From a bacterium HR30 (GTDB lineage: Bacteria > Desulfobacterota > Binatia > HRBIN30): a stretch of 40,815 nucleotides of DNA. A program made the translations under genes and the position numbers. The stretch lies in the NCBI GenBank assembly GCA_002898795.1, contig BEIG01000018.1, positions 1 to 40,815 on the forward strand, read 5' to 3'. Positions within the stretch are counted from its first letter, which is position 1. Each line of letters opens with the position of its first letter. Shown here piece by piece: positions 7,633 to 16,360 of this stretch. The notes under the pieces are model-generated. The model was given only the letters and a program-made list of their open reading frames with translations, ran no database searches and had not been told where the DNA came from.

Positions 7633-8892
7633 ATGCAGTGGTCCAAGCCGTCCTTGCCAGCAGAAAACAACGCCGAGCTCGCTCCGGAAAAACAGTTTTA
7701 CCTCGACGAGTTTCGTGGCCGGACCTTGGTGGTCGCACTGGCCGCAGAGGAACTGGCAGAAAAAGAGCCCGTGCTGGGGTCGTTCGTATCTGTCATCGAG
7801 GAGCTTCTCGACAACGGCACAAGACTTCTGGTTTTGCTTGCCTGCGACCAGCCACAAAGTGGCGTGCAGTTCGTGAGGAAAATCAGCGGACGATTGCGCT
7901 CACTTCCCACGCTTTTTCCGGCAATTACCGGCAGCCGCCCCCAGTTTCAACAAATACCACCCAATGCCCCTTCGAGCGCCGACACAGGTTTGCTGGCGCG
8001 GGCCTGGCTCGCCCTGCGTGAGGATCGGCTCTTTTTCCTCTTGGCGCCCAACCTGAGTCGTGCAGCTTTTTTGCAGTTGGCCACGCAGCTTGCAGGCAAG
8101 CTGCGCGTTCACAAGTTGGTGCTGGTGGAACCCGAGGGAGGCATTGCCGACACCAAGGGAGAAACCGTGCCGTTCATGGATGCGGCCATGATCGACGCCG
8201 TGTTGGAGGTGGGCCAGGCGGAATGGGCTGGTTTGGGTCACCGGCGGGCCGTGTTTTCGGCTGTGCGCCAAGCGCTAGCGGAAGGGGTGGGTTCCGTGAA
8301 CCTGTGTCGGCTCGCTGGGCTGGCGGAGGAGCTTTTCACGTACACCGGCTCGGGTACGCTTTTTACTTCTTCCGATTATTGCTCGGTGGAGCGCTTGGGT
8401 ATCGACGACTTTCCCGAAGTGGAGCGGCTGCTCGCGCGGGGGGTTCAGGAAGGAGTACTCAAGCCCCGCACGCCGGAGGAAATTGCCCGCTTTCTTCTCC
8501 ACGCTTACGGTGCCGTGGTGGGTCAGCACCACTTGGCCGGCGTGTGTGCGCTGGAAACAGAACTTTACGAGCCCGACCAAGCTGGGGAAGTGGTCGGTTT
8601 ATATACGATTACCCGATTCAAGGGCGAGGGGATTGGACGAAAGCTCCTTGCTCGCGTTCTGGCCGATGCCCGAACGCTCGGCTTGCGTTACGTGTTTGCA
8701 TGCACCACGGTGCTAACCGCCCAAGCATTTTTTGTCCGCGAAGGATTCCGCGTGGTTTCGCCTCGCGAGGTTCCAGCAGCAAAGTGGGAGAGGTACCCGG
8801 CGGAGCGGCGAGAGCGCGTCGTGGTGCTTCGCCGCGACCTCGATCCAAACCAGCCGGAATCGAGCCGATCGCAAGACGGTAGCCTTCCATGA
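7633..8892 (+). CDS. argA: N-acetylglutamate synthase-like protein (kinase-like domain + GNAT)
   Basis: 419 residues. The C-terminal ~150 residues are a GNAT acetyltransferase with the acetyl-CoA loop RFKGEGIGRKLL near 335 and a late VFACTTVLTAQAFFVREGF segment. The junction ELFTYTGSGTLF (~236) is characteristic of the ArgA type, where it links the amino-acid-kinase domain to the transferase. The N-terminal ~230 residues align in layout with that kinase domain (LVLVEPEGGIADTKG near 175) but lack clear phosphate-binding Gly motifs, so it is probably regulatory rather than catalytic. Expected reaction: glutamate + acetyl-CoA to N-acetylglutamate, the entry to arginine synthesis. The stop overlaps the start of the pantothenate kinase (ATGA), so the two are co-translated; one makes a CoA-dependent product and the other supplies CoA. 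Confidence 0.75.
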   Translation: MQWSKPSLPAENNAELAPEKQFYLDEFRGRTLVVALAAEELAEKEPVLGSFVSVIEELLDNGTRLLVLLACDQPQSGVQFVRKISGRLRSLPTLFPAITGSRPQFQQIPPNAPSSADTGLLARAWLALREDRLFFLLAPNLSRAAFLQLATQLAGKLRVHKLVLVEPEGGIADTKGETVPFMDAAMIDAVLEVGQAEWAGLGHRRAVFSAVRQALAEGVGSVNLCRLAGLAEELFTYTGSGTLFTSSDYCSVERLGIDDFPEVERLLARGVQEGVLKPRTPEEIARFLLHAYGAVVGQHHLAGVCALETELYEPDQAGEVVGLYTITRFKGEGIGRKLLARVLADARTLGLRYVFACTTVLTAQAFFVREGFRVVSPREVPAAKWERYPAERRERVVVLRRDLDPNQPESSRSQDGSLP

Positions 8893-9713
8893 TCATCGGG
8901 ATCGACCTTGGCGGTTCCACAACCGATGCTGTCCTCTGGGGCACGAACCCGCATGTGGTCACGGTCGAGGCCAACGATCCCATTGCCGCGGCCGCGGGGG
9001 CGCTCGGAAAACTGACCGAGGAGATTGGTGTTGGACTTGGTTCTATCGAAGCAGTGGCTGCCACGGGTGGCGGTTCCCGCCGCCTAGGCGAACGTATTCT
9101 CGGCATTCCCGTCCACAAGGTGCCGGAAATTGTTGCCATCGGAATCGGCGGAGCCACCCTTGCTGAACGTGAGCGCGCCCTCGTCGTTTCCCTCGGCACA
9201 GGAACTGCGCTGGTCTCGGTGGAGCGCGGCGATGTGCAGCACGTGGGCGGCACTGGTGTTGGGGGAGGAACGCTTTTGGGTCTGGCACGGCACCTCGTGC
9301 AGATATCGCGCCTCGACACGCTCGAACGGCTCGCGGCTGCCGGCGACTTAGCCCATGTGGATCTTACCGTCGGTGACATCGCCGGTGGACCCGTCGGCCG
9401 CTTGCCCGCCCACGCAACGGCCAGCAACTTTGGTAAACTCGGGGCGGATGCCCGGCCGGAAGACAAAGCGCGCGGCTTGGTAAACATGATTGCCGAGGTG
9501 ATCGTATCCTTGAGTGTACTGGCGGCGCGCGCTTGCTCGCAGCAGGACATTGTTCTCACCGGCAAGCTGTTGCGTGTGCGGCCTTTTATGGAACGGGTGC
9601 GTGCCACCACCGGCCTGTTCGACGTTCAGTTTCTCGTTCCACCGTACGCCGAATATGCCACTGCCATTGGCGCTGCACGGCATTTAGCCACCTCCGCGGG
9701 TGAGGCACGGTAG
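8889..9713 (+). CDS. coaW: Type II pantothenate kinase
   Basis: 274 residues. Phosphorylates pantothenate in the first step of CoA synthesis. The ASKHA-fold phosphate loop is at the N-terminus (IIGIDLGGSTTDAVLW). A TGGGSRRLGE segment near 58, SLGTGTALVSVERG near 100 and HVGGTGVGGGTLLGLARHL near 115 are hallmarks of the eukaryote-like/staphylococcal PanK II group. The second phosphate motif VLTGKLLR and a C-terminal EYATAIGAARHLA are in the expected order. It overlaps the ArgA-like gene by 4 bp. PanK II enzymes of this type are often insensitive to CoA feedback. A BadF/BadG ATPase is the main alternative, but the TGTSxV/GGTGxGGGT pair argues for PanK. Confidence 0.85.
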   Translation: MIIGIDLGGSTTDAVLWGTNPHVVTVEANDPIAAAAGALGKLTEEIGVGLGSIEAVAATGGGSRRLGERILGIPVHKVPEIVAIGIGGATLAERERALVVSLGTGTALVSVERGDVQHVGGTGVGGGTLLGLARHLVQISRLDTLERLAAAGDLAHVDLTVGDIAGGPVGRLPAHATASNFGKLGADARPEDKARGLVNMIAEVIVSLSVLAARACSQQDIVLTGKLLRVRPFMERVRATTGLFDVQFLVPPYAEYATAIGAARHLATSAGEAR

Positions 9714-10337
9714 GTGGCATTGCCCCTTCGAGACCTCCGGCTCATGCGACTCTTTCCCCGCTTCACGAGCGAAGCGGCGGCAATCCCTCCCCGCCCATGC
9801 CAGCACTGCAACGCGCGGCAAGGCTAAAGGGGAACACCCGCAGTACTGGTTCCAATTTGCCCGCGGGCGAAACGGAGTAAGCGAGCACAGCCACCAAGGT
9901 CTACCTCTCCGATTGCTCACCGTGCGTTCGACGCATCCATCGAGCTCGTCGTGACCATGCACTTTCTCCGCGGTTCCTAGAACGTTGCACCACACCTCGA
10001 AGCCTTGGGGGCGCAAGGGTCGAGCCTTCCGCGCACCTCCGCCGCAAGGATCGGGTAGAAAAGAGCCGCGCCCCAACGATCGACCGCGAAAGGTCCGTGC
10101 GTTGTCGGCAAGGGACCGCGGCATATTCCGCGGCTGACCAACTGCCCCACGGAGGCTCTTTGGTTTCGTCTCCCTCCACGGGCCATGAGGCGTTGGCCGC
10201 ACGAATCGCGAGTTCGCACGGGCAGCGCATTCCGGAGGAACCCACGCTCCTTCCGCTTTCGAAGATAGGCCGCCACAAACCCGGCCGGTGTTCTCTCCCT
10301 CAGGCCTGCAGCGAGGGCTTCCCGCGAGTTTGCCCAG
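9714..10337. other. Gene-free convergent intergenic region
   Basis: 624 bp between two convergent genes. Open frames are short, Arg-rich and overlap on both strands. One minus-strand frame (about 9977-10080) reads a plausible C-terminus-like stretch (GPFAVDRWGAALFYPILAAE), but it has no start or family match, so it may be a relic or chance. A hairpin lies at 9758-9777. Nothing else can be supported. Confidence 0.6.
9758..9777. repeat. Inverted repeat between convergent genes
   Basis: CCGCTTC (9758-9764) pairs with GAAGCGG (9771-9777) across a 6-base loop. It lies 45 bp past the pantothenate kinase stop with no T-run after it, so it is a REP-like or weak termination hairpin rather than a standard terminator. 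Confidence 0.45.
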
Positions 10338-11600
10338 TCAGGAGATCGGCAGGCTCACCACGAATCTCGTGCCGACGCCAGGCTCGCTCCACAAGCGAAT
10401 CGATCCGCCCATGGTTTCTGCGGCCATCTTGCAAAACACGAGACCAAGCCCCGTATCTTCCCGGTGGGCGCCCCGCGGGAGACGGCGGTTTTTTTGGAAC
10501 AGCATTGCTTGCTCTTCGAGCGGAATGCCCCGCCCCGTGTCGGCCACAAAGATTTCCAATTGGTTTTCTGTGGGCTGTGCCCCTAAGGTAATGGTTGCCG
10601 AGGATCCACTGTGCCGGATGGCATTGACCACGAGGTTGTTCAGAATCCGCCGGAGGAGCCACCGATCGGTCGCCAACACGGGCAACTCCCCGTCCACTTT
10701 GACCTCCAGGGTTTGCCCTGCCATTTCCGCAGCCGCGCGGTACTCCGCAGCACACTCCTGTAACAAGGGCTCCACTTCCACGGCCTCCACCCGCAGCTCC
10801 AGCCGCCCGCTTTCCATCTGGTCGATTTCCAACAAATTCTCGATCATGCGCAGCAAGTCGCGCGCACTGCGCTGAATTTGCTCGAAGCGCTTGAGGTGCG
10901 TCTCCTCGCTCGCGCCGCGTTTACGCAACGCAAGTTGAGTCACGGTGAGAATGCCGCCTATGGGACCCTTGAGGTCATGGACAATCATGTTGGTCAAATC
11001 CGTCTTGAGCCGCTCGAGTTCCGCTTTTTCTTCCAGCGCCCGCGTGGCCTTCTCCGCCATTTCGGCCAATTGCTCCGCCAGTGCCCGTTGGACGTACCCG
11101 CCCGCAATGTAAGCGTCGATGGCTAGGCTCGCGTCGAGAAAAATCACCTTGGTCAAGGTTTGGATGATCTCACACAGGTGGTCCGGATCGTGCCGGTAGT
11201 GCATCCGCAAGCGCTGAATCAGTAGCCGCAAGTACAAGGCAAACGCGCCCAGGTACCACTCGGGCGGCATATCGATCCGCTGGTGGGCATCGCCCACGCG
11301 CAAGCGGCTTTCGAAGTATGCGGAATCGAACCCTCCTTCGAGCATCCGCAAAAAATACGCCCGTTGCGTTTGCTTCAGGCGTGCAACTCGGTCCGGTCCC
11401 CCGAGAAACTGGCGTGTTTCCTCAAAACGTTGCAAATGACGGTAAAAGTCCTCGACAATCTCATCCACGTGCGCGCGGCCAAACTCCCGGATCTCCTGAA
11501 GCAATTCTTCGTCACGCGGCCCAATTTCGAGGAATTCCAGTCGCCGGCGCTGCCGCTGCGGGTCGAGCGAAAGCCGGTCCAATAAATCCTCTGGCACCAT
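10338..11600 (-). CDS. Globin-coupled sensor histidine kinase
   Basis: 420 residues, soluble. Residues ~15-175 form a protoglobin/globin-sensor domain: the proximal haem His is H106 in RVGDAHQRIDMPPEWYLGA, the family's diagnostic region. A helical linker (residues ~170-200, AEMAEKATRALEEKAELERL) follows. The H-box has H208 in NMIVHDLKGPIGG, and the ATPase has N box LNNLVVNAIRHSG, DTGRGIP and EDTGLGLVFCKMAAETMGG. It probably senses O2, NO or redox through haem and phosphorylates the sigma-54 regulator encoded just upstream (stop 11673, 72 bp away). Third gene of a leftward CBS - response regulator - kinase operon. ATG 11600 is the only clear start. Confidence 0.9.
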   Translation of the reverse strand: MVPEDLLDRLSLDPQRQRRRLEFLEIGPRDEELLQEIREFGRAHVDEIVEDFYRHLQRFEETRQFLGGPDRVARLKQTQRAYFLRMLEGGFDSAYFESRLRVGDAHQRIDMPPEWYLGAFALYLRLLIQRLRMHYRHDPDHLCEIIQTLTKVIFLDASLAIDAYIAGGYVQRALAEQLAEMAEKATRALEEKAELERLKTDLTNMIVHDLKGPIGGILTVTQLALRKRGASEETHLKRFEQIQRSARDLLRMIENLLEIDQMESGRLELRVEAVEVEPLLQECAAEYRAAAEMAGQTLEVKVDGELPVLATDRWLLRRILNNLVVNAIRHSGSSATITLGAQPTENQLEIFVADTGRGIPLEEQAMLFQKNRRLPRGAHREDTGLGLVFCKMAAETMGGSIRLWSEPGVGTRFVVSLPIS

Positions 11601-11672
11601 CGACCCCTATCTAATCCGAGCGATGATGAAGAGCCAGAGGCCCGGTCGGCGAAAGAGACGAGGGGCTAAAGC

Positions 11673-13082
11673 TTACTCTCCGAGCGAACGCTCCGCTTGC
11701 AGCGGAATGCCGAGCTCTTCCATCTTGCGGTACAAGGACGAAAGCGACACGCCCAGCCGTTGCGCCGCCTGCTTTTTGTCCTGGTTGCACTTGGCCAGCA
11801 CGGACTGAATGTGTGCCTTTTCGAACGCACGCACCGCTTCGCGCAAGTTGTCGGTATCGGCTAGTTCGGGAGCAACCCCCACGTCCTGCTGTAAAGCCCG
11901 CGGCAGGTCGCGCACCGTGATCCAGTCGCCGTTGCCGAGAATCATGGCATGTTCGATGACATTATCGAGTTCCCGCACGTTCCCTTTCCACGGCAGCGAC
12001 ATGAGGAGTTTCATCGTCGCACTATCCACACCTTTGAAATTCTTTTTGAGCTCGCGGTTGTGGAGGCGGATGAAGTGGTCCACCAGGAGTGGAATATCCT
12101 CGCGCCGTTCGCGTAGCGGCGGGATTTCGATGTTGAACACGTTCAAGCGGTAGTACAGGTCCTCGCGAAAACGGCCTTCTTCCACGGCTTTCTTCAAGTC
12201 GTGATTGGTGGCCGCGATAATGCGCACTTCGACTTTGATGGGGGTGGAGGCACCGATGGGCAGGATTTCTTTTGCCTCGATGGCGCGCAAGATTTTCACC
12301 TGCAACGACAACGGCATGTCGGCAATTTCGTCGAGGAAAATGGTTCCGCCGCGGGCCCGCTGGAACAACCCCTCCTGGTTGGCAATCGCTCCGGTAAACG
12401 ATCCTCGCATGTGACCGAAAAGCTGACTTTCCAACAACGTCTCCGGAATGGCTCCGCAGTTGATGGGGAGAAAGATACGGTCCCGATACTCGCTAAAGTG
12501 GTGAATCGCCCGAGCGACCACCTCTTTACCGACGCCGCTCTCGCCCGTGATAAGCACGGTGCTCGGGGTCGGGGCCACGCGCCGCACCAACTCCATGACT
12601 TCCCGCATTGCAGCGGAGCGGCCGACGAGGTTTTCGAAGTCCCACTGCCGCTCCACTTGACTGCGCAACAACTGGTTTTCCCAGGCAATGCGCCGGTGGG
12701 TCAGCAAATGATCGATCTTGTGGAGCAGATCGTCAAAAATGATTGGTTTGAGCAGATAGTCTTGCGCCCCACGCCGAATGGCTTCGACCGCGGTTTCCAC
12801 GGTGGCATGAGCCGTCATCAAAAGCACGAGAGTCTGTGGTGCAATCTCCCGCGCGCGACGCAGCACTTGCAGTCCGTCAGCTCCCGGCATGCGGATGTCG
12901 GAGAGAATCAAGTCGAATTCGCGCTCCTCCAACGCCTGCAAAGCCGCCGTACCGTCGCTCACGGCAACAACCTCGTACCCTTCCTCGCGCAAAACTTCGC
13001 TAAGGCTTTCTAAAACCGCCGCTTCGTCTTCGGCCACCAAGATCGCGCCCTTGGCACCGGATGTCTTGTTTAACGTGCTCAT
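11673..13082 (-). CDS. Sigma-54-dependent response regulator (NtrC family)
   Basis: 469 residues from ATG 13082; a TTG at 13100 is a less likely start. The receiver domain (1-125) has acidic residues AEDE near 17-20, phosphoacceptor D62 (ILSDIRMPG), a Thr switch (LLMTAHA) and Lys (LLKPI). The AAA+ domain has Walker A GESGVGKE, Walker [13 protein letters not shown] and arginine-finger segment [11 protein letters not shown]. The sigma-54 contact loop reads GSFTGA instead of the usual GAFTGA. A Fis-type HTH ends the protein ([22 protein letters not shown]). It should activate sigma-54 promoters on phosphorylation by the neighbouring globin kinase. I found no convincing -24/-12 site in the window, so targets are unknown. 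Confidence 0.95.
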   Translation of the reverse strand: MSTLNKTSGAKGAILVAEDEAAVLESLSEVLREEGYEVVAVSDGTAALQALEEREFDLILSDIRMPGADGLQVLRRAREIAPQTLVLLMTAHATVETAVEAIRRGAQDYLLKPIIFDDLLHKIDHLLTHRRIAWENQLLRSQVERQWDFENLVGRSAAMREVMELVRRVAPTPSTVLITGESGVGKEVVARAIHHFSEYRDRIFLPINCGAIPETLLESQLFGHMRGSFTGAIANQEGLFQRARGGTIFLDEIADMPLSLQVKILRAIEAKEILPIGASTPIKVEVRIIAATNHDLKKAVEEGRFREDLYYRLNVFNIEIPPLRERREDIPLLVDHFIRLHNRELKKNFKGVDSATMKLLMSLPWKGNVRELDNVIEHAMILGNGDWITVRDLPRALQQDVGVAPELADTDNLREAVRAFEKAHIQSVLAKCNQDKKQAAQRLGVSLSSLYRKMEELGIPLQAERSLGE

Positions 13083-13110
13083 ACAACTACTGCCGCCCAA
13101 ATGTGGTGAA

Positions 13111-13563
13111 CTACTCTGCCTCCTCCAATCCGGGCAGGTCTTGTTTCGTGTCCCATAAATCCAGCAGCCTGGCTAGGTACCGCAAAAAATCCGTTTCACT
13201 TACCAGGCCCACGAGCTCCCCCTGCTCCACCACGGGAAGGCAACCGATTTTGTGCTCCAGCATCAACTGAACCGCGGCGCGAACAGTCATGTCCGGTGTT
13301 GCGGTGATCACCGGAGTTGTCATCACCTCACGAACGGGAATCTTTGCTAGCCACTCCCGCTCCGCTGCGGGCCGGAGGTGCAAAACGGTGGAAATCGCCG
13401 CCCGAAACAAATCGCGCTGCGAAAGAATGCCAACCAGTTTGCCATTATCCACGACCGGCATGTGACGGATCCGGCCTAAGCGCATGAGCGAGTCCGCCAA
13501 GTCGAGCCGGTCGTTTGCCTTCAGTGTCACCACGTCCGTTTGCATCAAATCGCGCACCACCAT
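13111..13563 (-). CDS. Two-CBS-domain protein
   Basis: 150 residues made almost entirely of a tandem CBS (Bateman) pair. CBS 1 starts RDLMQTDVVTLKAND with IRHMPVVDNGKLVGILSQRDL. CBS 2 starts VREVMTTPVITATPD with IGCLPVVEQGELVGLVSETDF. Such pairs bind adenosine nucleotides (AMP, ATP, SAM or NAD). First gene of the leftward operon, 28 bp before the response regulator. It may add an energy or nucleotide input to the haem sensor, but that is inferred from position. It is divergent from ispH; the 198 bp between them should hold both promoters. Confidence 0.92.
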   Translation of the reverse strand: MVVRDLMQTDVVTLKANDRLDLADSLMRLGRIRHMPVVDNGKLVGILSQRDLFRAAISTVLHLRPAAEREWLAKIPVREVMTTPVITATPDMTVRAAVQLMLEHKIGCLPVVEQGELVGLVSETDFLRYLARLLDLWDTKQDLPGLEEAE

Positions 13564-13761
13564 GGGAAACCCCGATCTTTCAACATGTATGCCTTGAGCT
13601 TCGCTGTTACCTGCCTAACCCTTCTGGCCCGGAACTACCAGGTGCGACATCCGACAAGAGACACCGTTGCCATCTTTGGGAAGCCAAAGAAGGGCGACCG
13701 GGCTTGGGCGCAGTCGTCCGGCCTTGATCCGGCCACGGGAGCCTGCCAGGTTGGTGACCGT

Positions 13762-14721
13762 ATGACCCTACCGCGCCGAACGGTTTTGCTGGCCAAGCCC
13801 AGAGGCTTTTGTGCCGGGGTTTCTTACGCCATCGAAATCGTGCGGCTGGTGTTGGAGCGCTATGGGCCACCGATTTGGGTTCGCCACGAAATTGTGCACA
13901 ATCGCCACGTCGTAGACGAGCTGCGTGCCGCTGGCGCCCGGTTCGTGGACGACCTTGCCGACGTGCCCGAAGGTGCTTTGGTCATCTTCAGTGCGCACGG
14001 CGTTTCGCCCGCGGTGCGAGAACAAGCGAAAGCCCGGCACTTGCGCGTAATCGACGCTACCTGCCCATTGGTCACCAAAGTGCACCTACAAGTGTTACGC
14101 TATGCGCGCGAGGGCTACGAGATTGTCATGGTGGGGCACCGGGGGCACGTAGAAGTGGAAGGAACCATGGGTCACGCGCCGGAGCGCATGTACCTCGTGG
14201 AAAGCGTCGAGGACGTTGCCAAGCTGGCAGTTCGGCAACCCGAGAGACTGGCGGTGGTTACCCAAACGACTCTCTCGGTCGACGACACCAAAGAAATTCT
14301 TCTCGCGTTGCAAACCCGTTTTCCCGCCATTCGCTTGCCGGCACGGGAGGATATTTGTTACGCCACGCAAAACCGCCAGCTCGCTGTGAAGGAGTTGGCG
14401 CGACGGGCCCCGGTGGTCCTGGTGCTCGGCTCTCATACGTCGAGCAACGCGAATCGCCTCGTGGAAGTGGCCCGCAAGGAAGGGACTCGGGCGTGGTTGA
14501 TCGAGCACGCCGAGGACATTGTTCCGCAGTGGGTCGACGGGCTTGCCCGTGTCGGGCTCACCGCAGGTGCATCGACACCGGAGTATCTTGTTCGTGCGGC
14601 GATCGACCGCCTGCTGGAACTGGGCTTCCAACACGTCGAAGATCTCGAAGTGGTCAAAGAAGACGTCGCTTTCCCCCTGCCGCGCGCACTCAGACAAGGG
14701 GCTCTGGCGCTAAGACCGTGA
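13762..14721 (+). CDS. ispH: 4-hydroxy-3-methylbut-2-enyl diphosphate reductase
   Basis: 319 residues from ATG 13762; the frame is open back to 13540, but the extra part is unlike the family. Last step of the MEP isoprenoid pathway, giving IPP and DMAPP with an iron-sulfur cluster. Cluster ligands are C17 (KPRGFCAGV), C101 (IDATCPLV) and C199 (EDICYATQNRQ). Substrate-binding motifs include HEIVHNRHVV near 42, FSAHGVSP near 76, VGHRGHVEVEGTMGH near 124, TQTTLS near 167 and GSHTSSNANRLVEVA near 220. The length is normal. It converges with the rhodanese gene (22 bp between stops). Single gene in this strand block. Confidence 0.97.
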   Translation: MTLPRRTVLLAKPRGFCAGVSYAIEIVRLVLERYGPPIWVRHEIVHNRHVVDELRAAGARFVDDLADVPEGALVIFSAHGVSPAVREQAKARHLRVIDATCPLVTKVHLQVLRYAREGYEIVMVGHRGHVEVEGTMGHAPERMYLVESVEDVAKLAVRQPERLAVVTQTTLSVDDTKEILLALQTRFPAIRLPAREDICYATQNRQLAVKELARRAPVVLVLGSHTSSNANRLVEVARKEGTRAWLIEHAEDIVPQWVDGLARVGLTAGASTPEYLVRAAIDRLLELGFQHVEDLEVVKEDVAFPLPRALRQGALALRP

Positions 14722-14743
14722 TCCAGTTCTTGCGGATGGTGCG

Positions 14744-15112
14744 TTATCGTTCGATCGGGTAACCGGCTTCGACCCACGCACGCCATCCGCCCCACATGGA
14801 GGCCACTTTCGTGTACCCCATCCGTTGCAGATTTTGTGCTGCGAGGGCCGACCGATAGCCACCCCCGCAATAGAGCACGATCGGGGTGCCCGGGTCGGGG
14901 CACAGAGCTTCGATGTCCCGTTCCACGATGCCCTTGCACAGGTGCTGCGCGCGCGGCAAGTGACCTTGCCGCCACTCGCTTTCTTCTCGTACGTCGAGAA
15001 GAAGGAACTGTTCGCCGCGGTCCAGCATGGCCTTCACTTGCTCGATGCTAACTTCGGCAATCTCTCGGCGGGCAGCTTCGACCAGACGCAAGAACCCTGG
15101 GGAGTGTTTCAT
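14744..15112 (-). CDS. Single-domain rhodanese-like protein
   Basis: 122 residues from ATG 15112. The rhodanese fold is clear: LLLDVREESEWRQGHLPRAQ near 37-56 and active-site Cys C82 in IVLYCGGGYRSALAA, followed by GYTKVASMWGGWRAW. The loop CGGGYRS is the six-residue type able to take sulfur as persulfide. Its start overlaps the P450 stop (ATGA), so the two are translationally coupled. Sulfur transfer is the family role; a link to the P450 is only inferred from overlap. Confidence 0.9.
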   Translation of the reverse strand: MKHSPGFLRLVEAARREIAEVSIEQVKAMLDRGEQFLLLDVREESEWRQGHLPRAQHLCKGIVERDIEALCPDPGTPIVLYCGGGYRSALAAQNLQRMGYTKVASMWGGWRAWVEAGYPIER

Positions 15113-16308
15113 CCTTCTACCTCCAACGGCAAACGAGTAAACGAGCGGAAGATCAAACTCGGATGTAGCGGTAAAGGTTCGCTCTCCGCCAAGCGCCAGG
15201 CCCGAGTGCGGCGTAAGAGCACCCGAAGGGCCACTTGCGTCTCGAGCCGAGCCAAGTTGGCCCCTAGGCAGTAATGAGGGCCGAAGCCAAAAGACACGTG
15301 GCGGTTGTCGGCGCGGGCAATGTCGAAGACCTCGGGATCGGTAAACACACTTTCGTCCCGATTGGCCGAGCCGAGCCACAGCAATGCAACCTTTTCGGGT
15401 TCCAAACGAACACCAGCCACCACGGTTTCCCGGACCAAGCGGCGAACGTCGCACTGCACCGGCGTTGCGAAACGCAAAATTTCTTCCACAGCGGAGGGAA
15501 TGAGGTCCTCCTCGGCTCTGAGTCGCGCGAGCGCATCGGGATGGCCGATCAGGGTGTAGATGGCATTGGTCAGCAAGTTCCGTGTGGTTTCGTTCCCGGC
15601 GACCAGTAACAACACCAACATCTGCAGCATCTCGTCGAAAGTCAGGCGTGAGCCCTCGAGTTCGGCCGCAACCAGGGCGGAAAGCAAGTCGTCTTTCGGC
15701 TCGCGCCGGCACTGTTCGGCCTTTTCCGCAAAGTACTCCCGCATGGCCTCCACCGCCGCCAGTTCGCGGAAGATCACTTCCGGTGGGGGCGGACCGAGAA
15801 TGCCGCCGCCGAGGTTTTCCACCAACGCATCGGACCACTCGCCGAACTGGTCGCGATCCTCGGCAGGTACACCAATCATTTCCGCGATCACGATTACCGG
15901 CAACGGCTTGGCAAAGGCTTCGACAAAGTCGCAACGCCCACGTGTAATCAACTCCTGGGCCAGCCCCTCGGCAATGTGCTCGATGCGCGCTTCCAGCGCG
16001 CGCACCCTTCGGGGCGTGAACGCTTGGTTCACTAAGCTCCGCAAGCGGGTATGTTCCGGGGGATCGACCATGATCATGCTTGGCGGCAAATGGTCCGGCC
16101 GCACAAACCCGGGCGGCGGCGGAAAGACGTTGGACCACGTCGACGGATCGCGCAGAATTTCGAGAATGTCTCCGTGCCGGAAAATCGACACCACGGGGAG
16201 CCCTGGATGCTCGTACACGGGGCACTCCCGGCGTGCCTGCGCGTAGACGGGAAAAGGATTCCTCCGGGTGGCTTCGTCAAACGGTTGGAAGGAAAAAGCG
16301 CCCGACAT
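15109..16308 (-). CDS. Cytochrome P450
   Basis: 399 residues from ATG 16308; in-frame starts at 16329 and 16353 (GTG) would lengthen it slightly. The short N-terminus (MSGAFSFQPFDEATRRNPFP) lacks a membrane anchor, so it is a soluble bacterial class. I-helix oxygen motif is LLVAGNETTRNLL; ExxR is EEILR; the haem loop is FGFGPHYCLGANLARLE with the axial Cys. The substrate is not readable; CYP107/CYP125-like and other soluble families share this pattern. No ferredoxin or reductase is adjacent. It lies 52 bp behind RNase R and overlaps rhodanese. Confidence 0.93.
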   Translation of the reverse strand: MSGAFSFQPFDEATRRNPFPVYAQARRECPVYEHPGLPVVSIFRHGDILEILRDPSTWSNVFPPPPGFVRPDHLPPSMIMVDPPEHTRLRSLVNQAFTPRRVRALEARIEHIAEGLAQELITRGRCDFVEAFAKPLPVIVIAEMIGVPAEDRDQFGEWSDALVENLGGGILGPPPPEVIFRELAAVEAMREYFAEKAEQCRREPKDDLLSALVAAELEGSRLTFDEMLQMLVLLLVAGNETTRNLLTNAIYTLIGHPDALARLRAEEDLIPSAVEEILRFATPVQCDVRRLVRETVVAGVRLEPEKVALLWLGSANRDESVFTDPEVFDIARADNRHVSFGFGPHYCLGANLARLETQVALRVLLRRTRAWRLAESEPLPLHPSLIFRSFTRLPLEVEG

Positions 16309-16360
16309 CGCGCTTTGTTTGTGGCACATTGTCTCGGCCAATGCCACTCGCACACTTCGT

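Noticed and set aside
9684-10278. Minus-strand frames in the gap after the pantothenate kinase
   Set aside because: One has a plausible C-terminal stretch, but no start, family match or consistent frame; kept only as a note on the gap.
14744-16225. A 493-residue minus-strand frame combining Arg-rich sequence with rhodanese
   Set aside because: Its N-terminal part is a shadow of the P450 gene; the true rhodanese starts at 15112.
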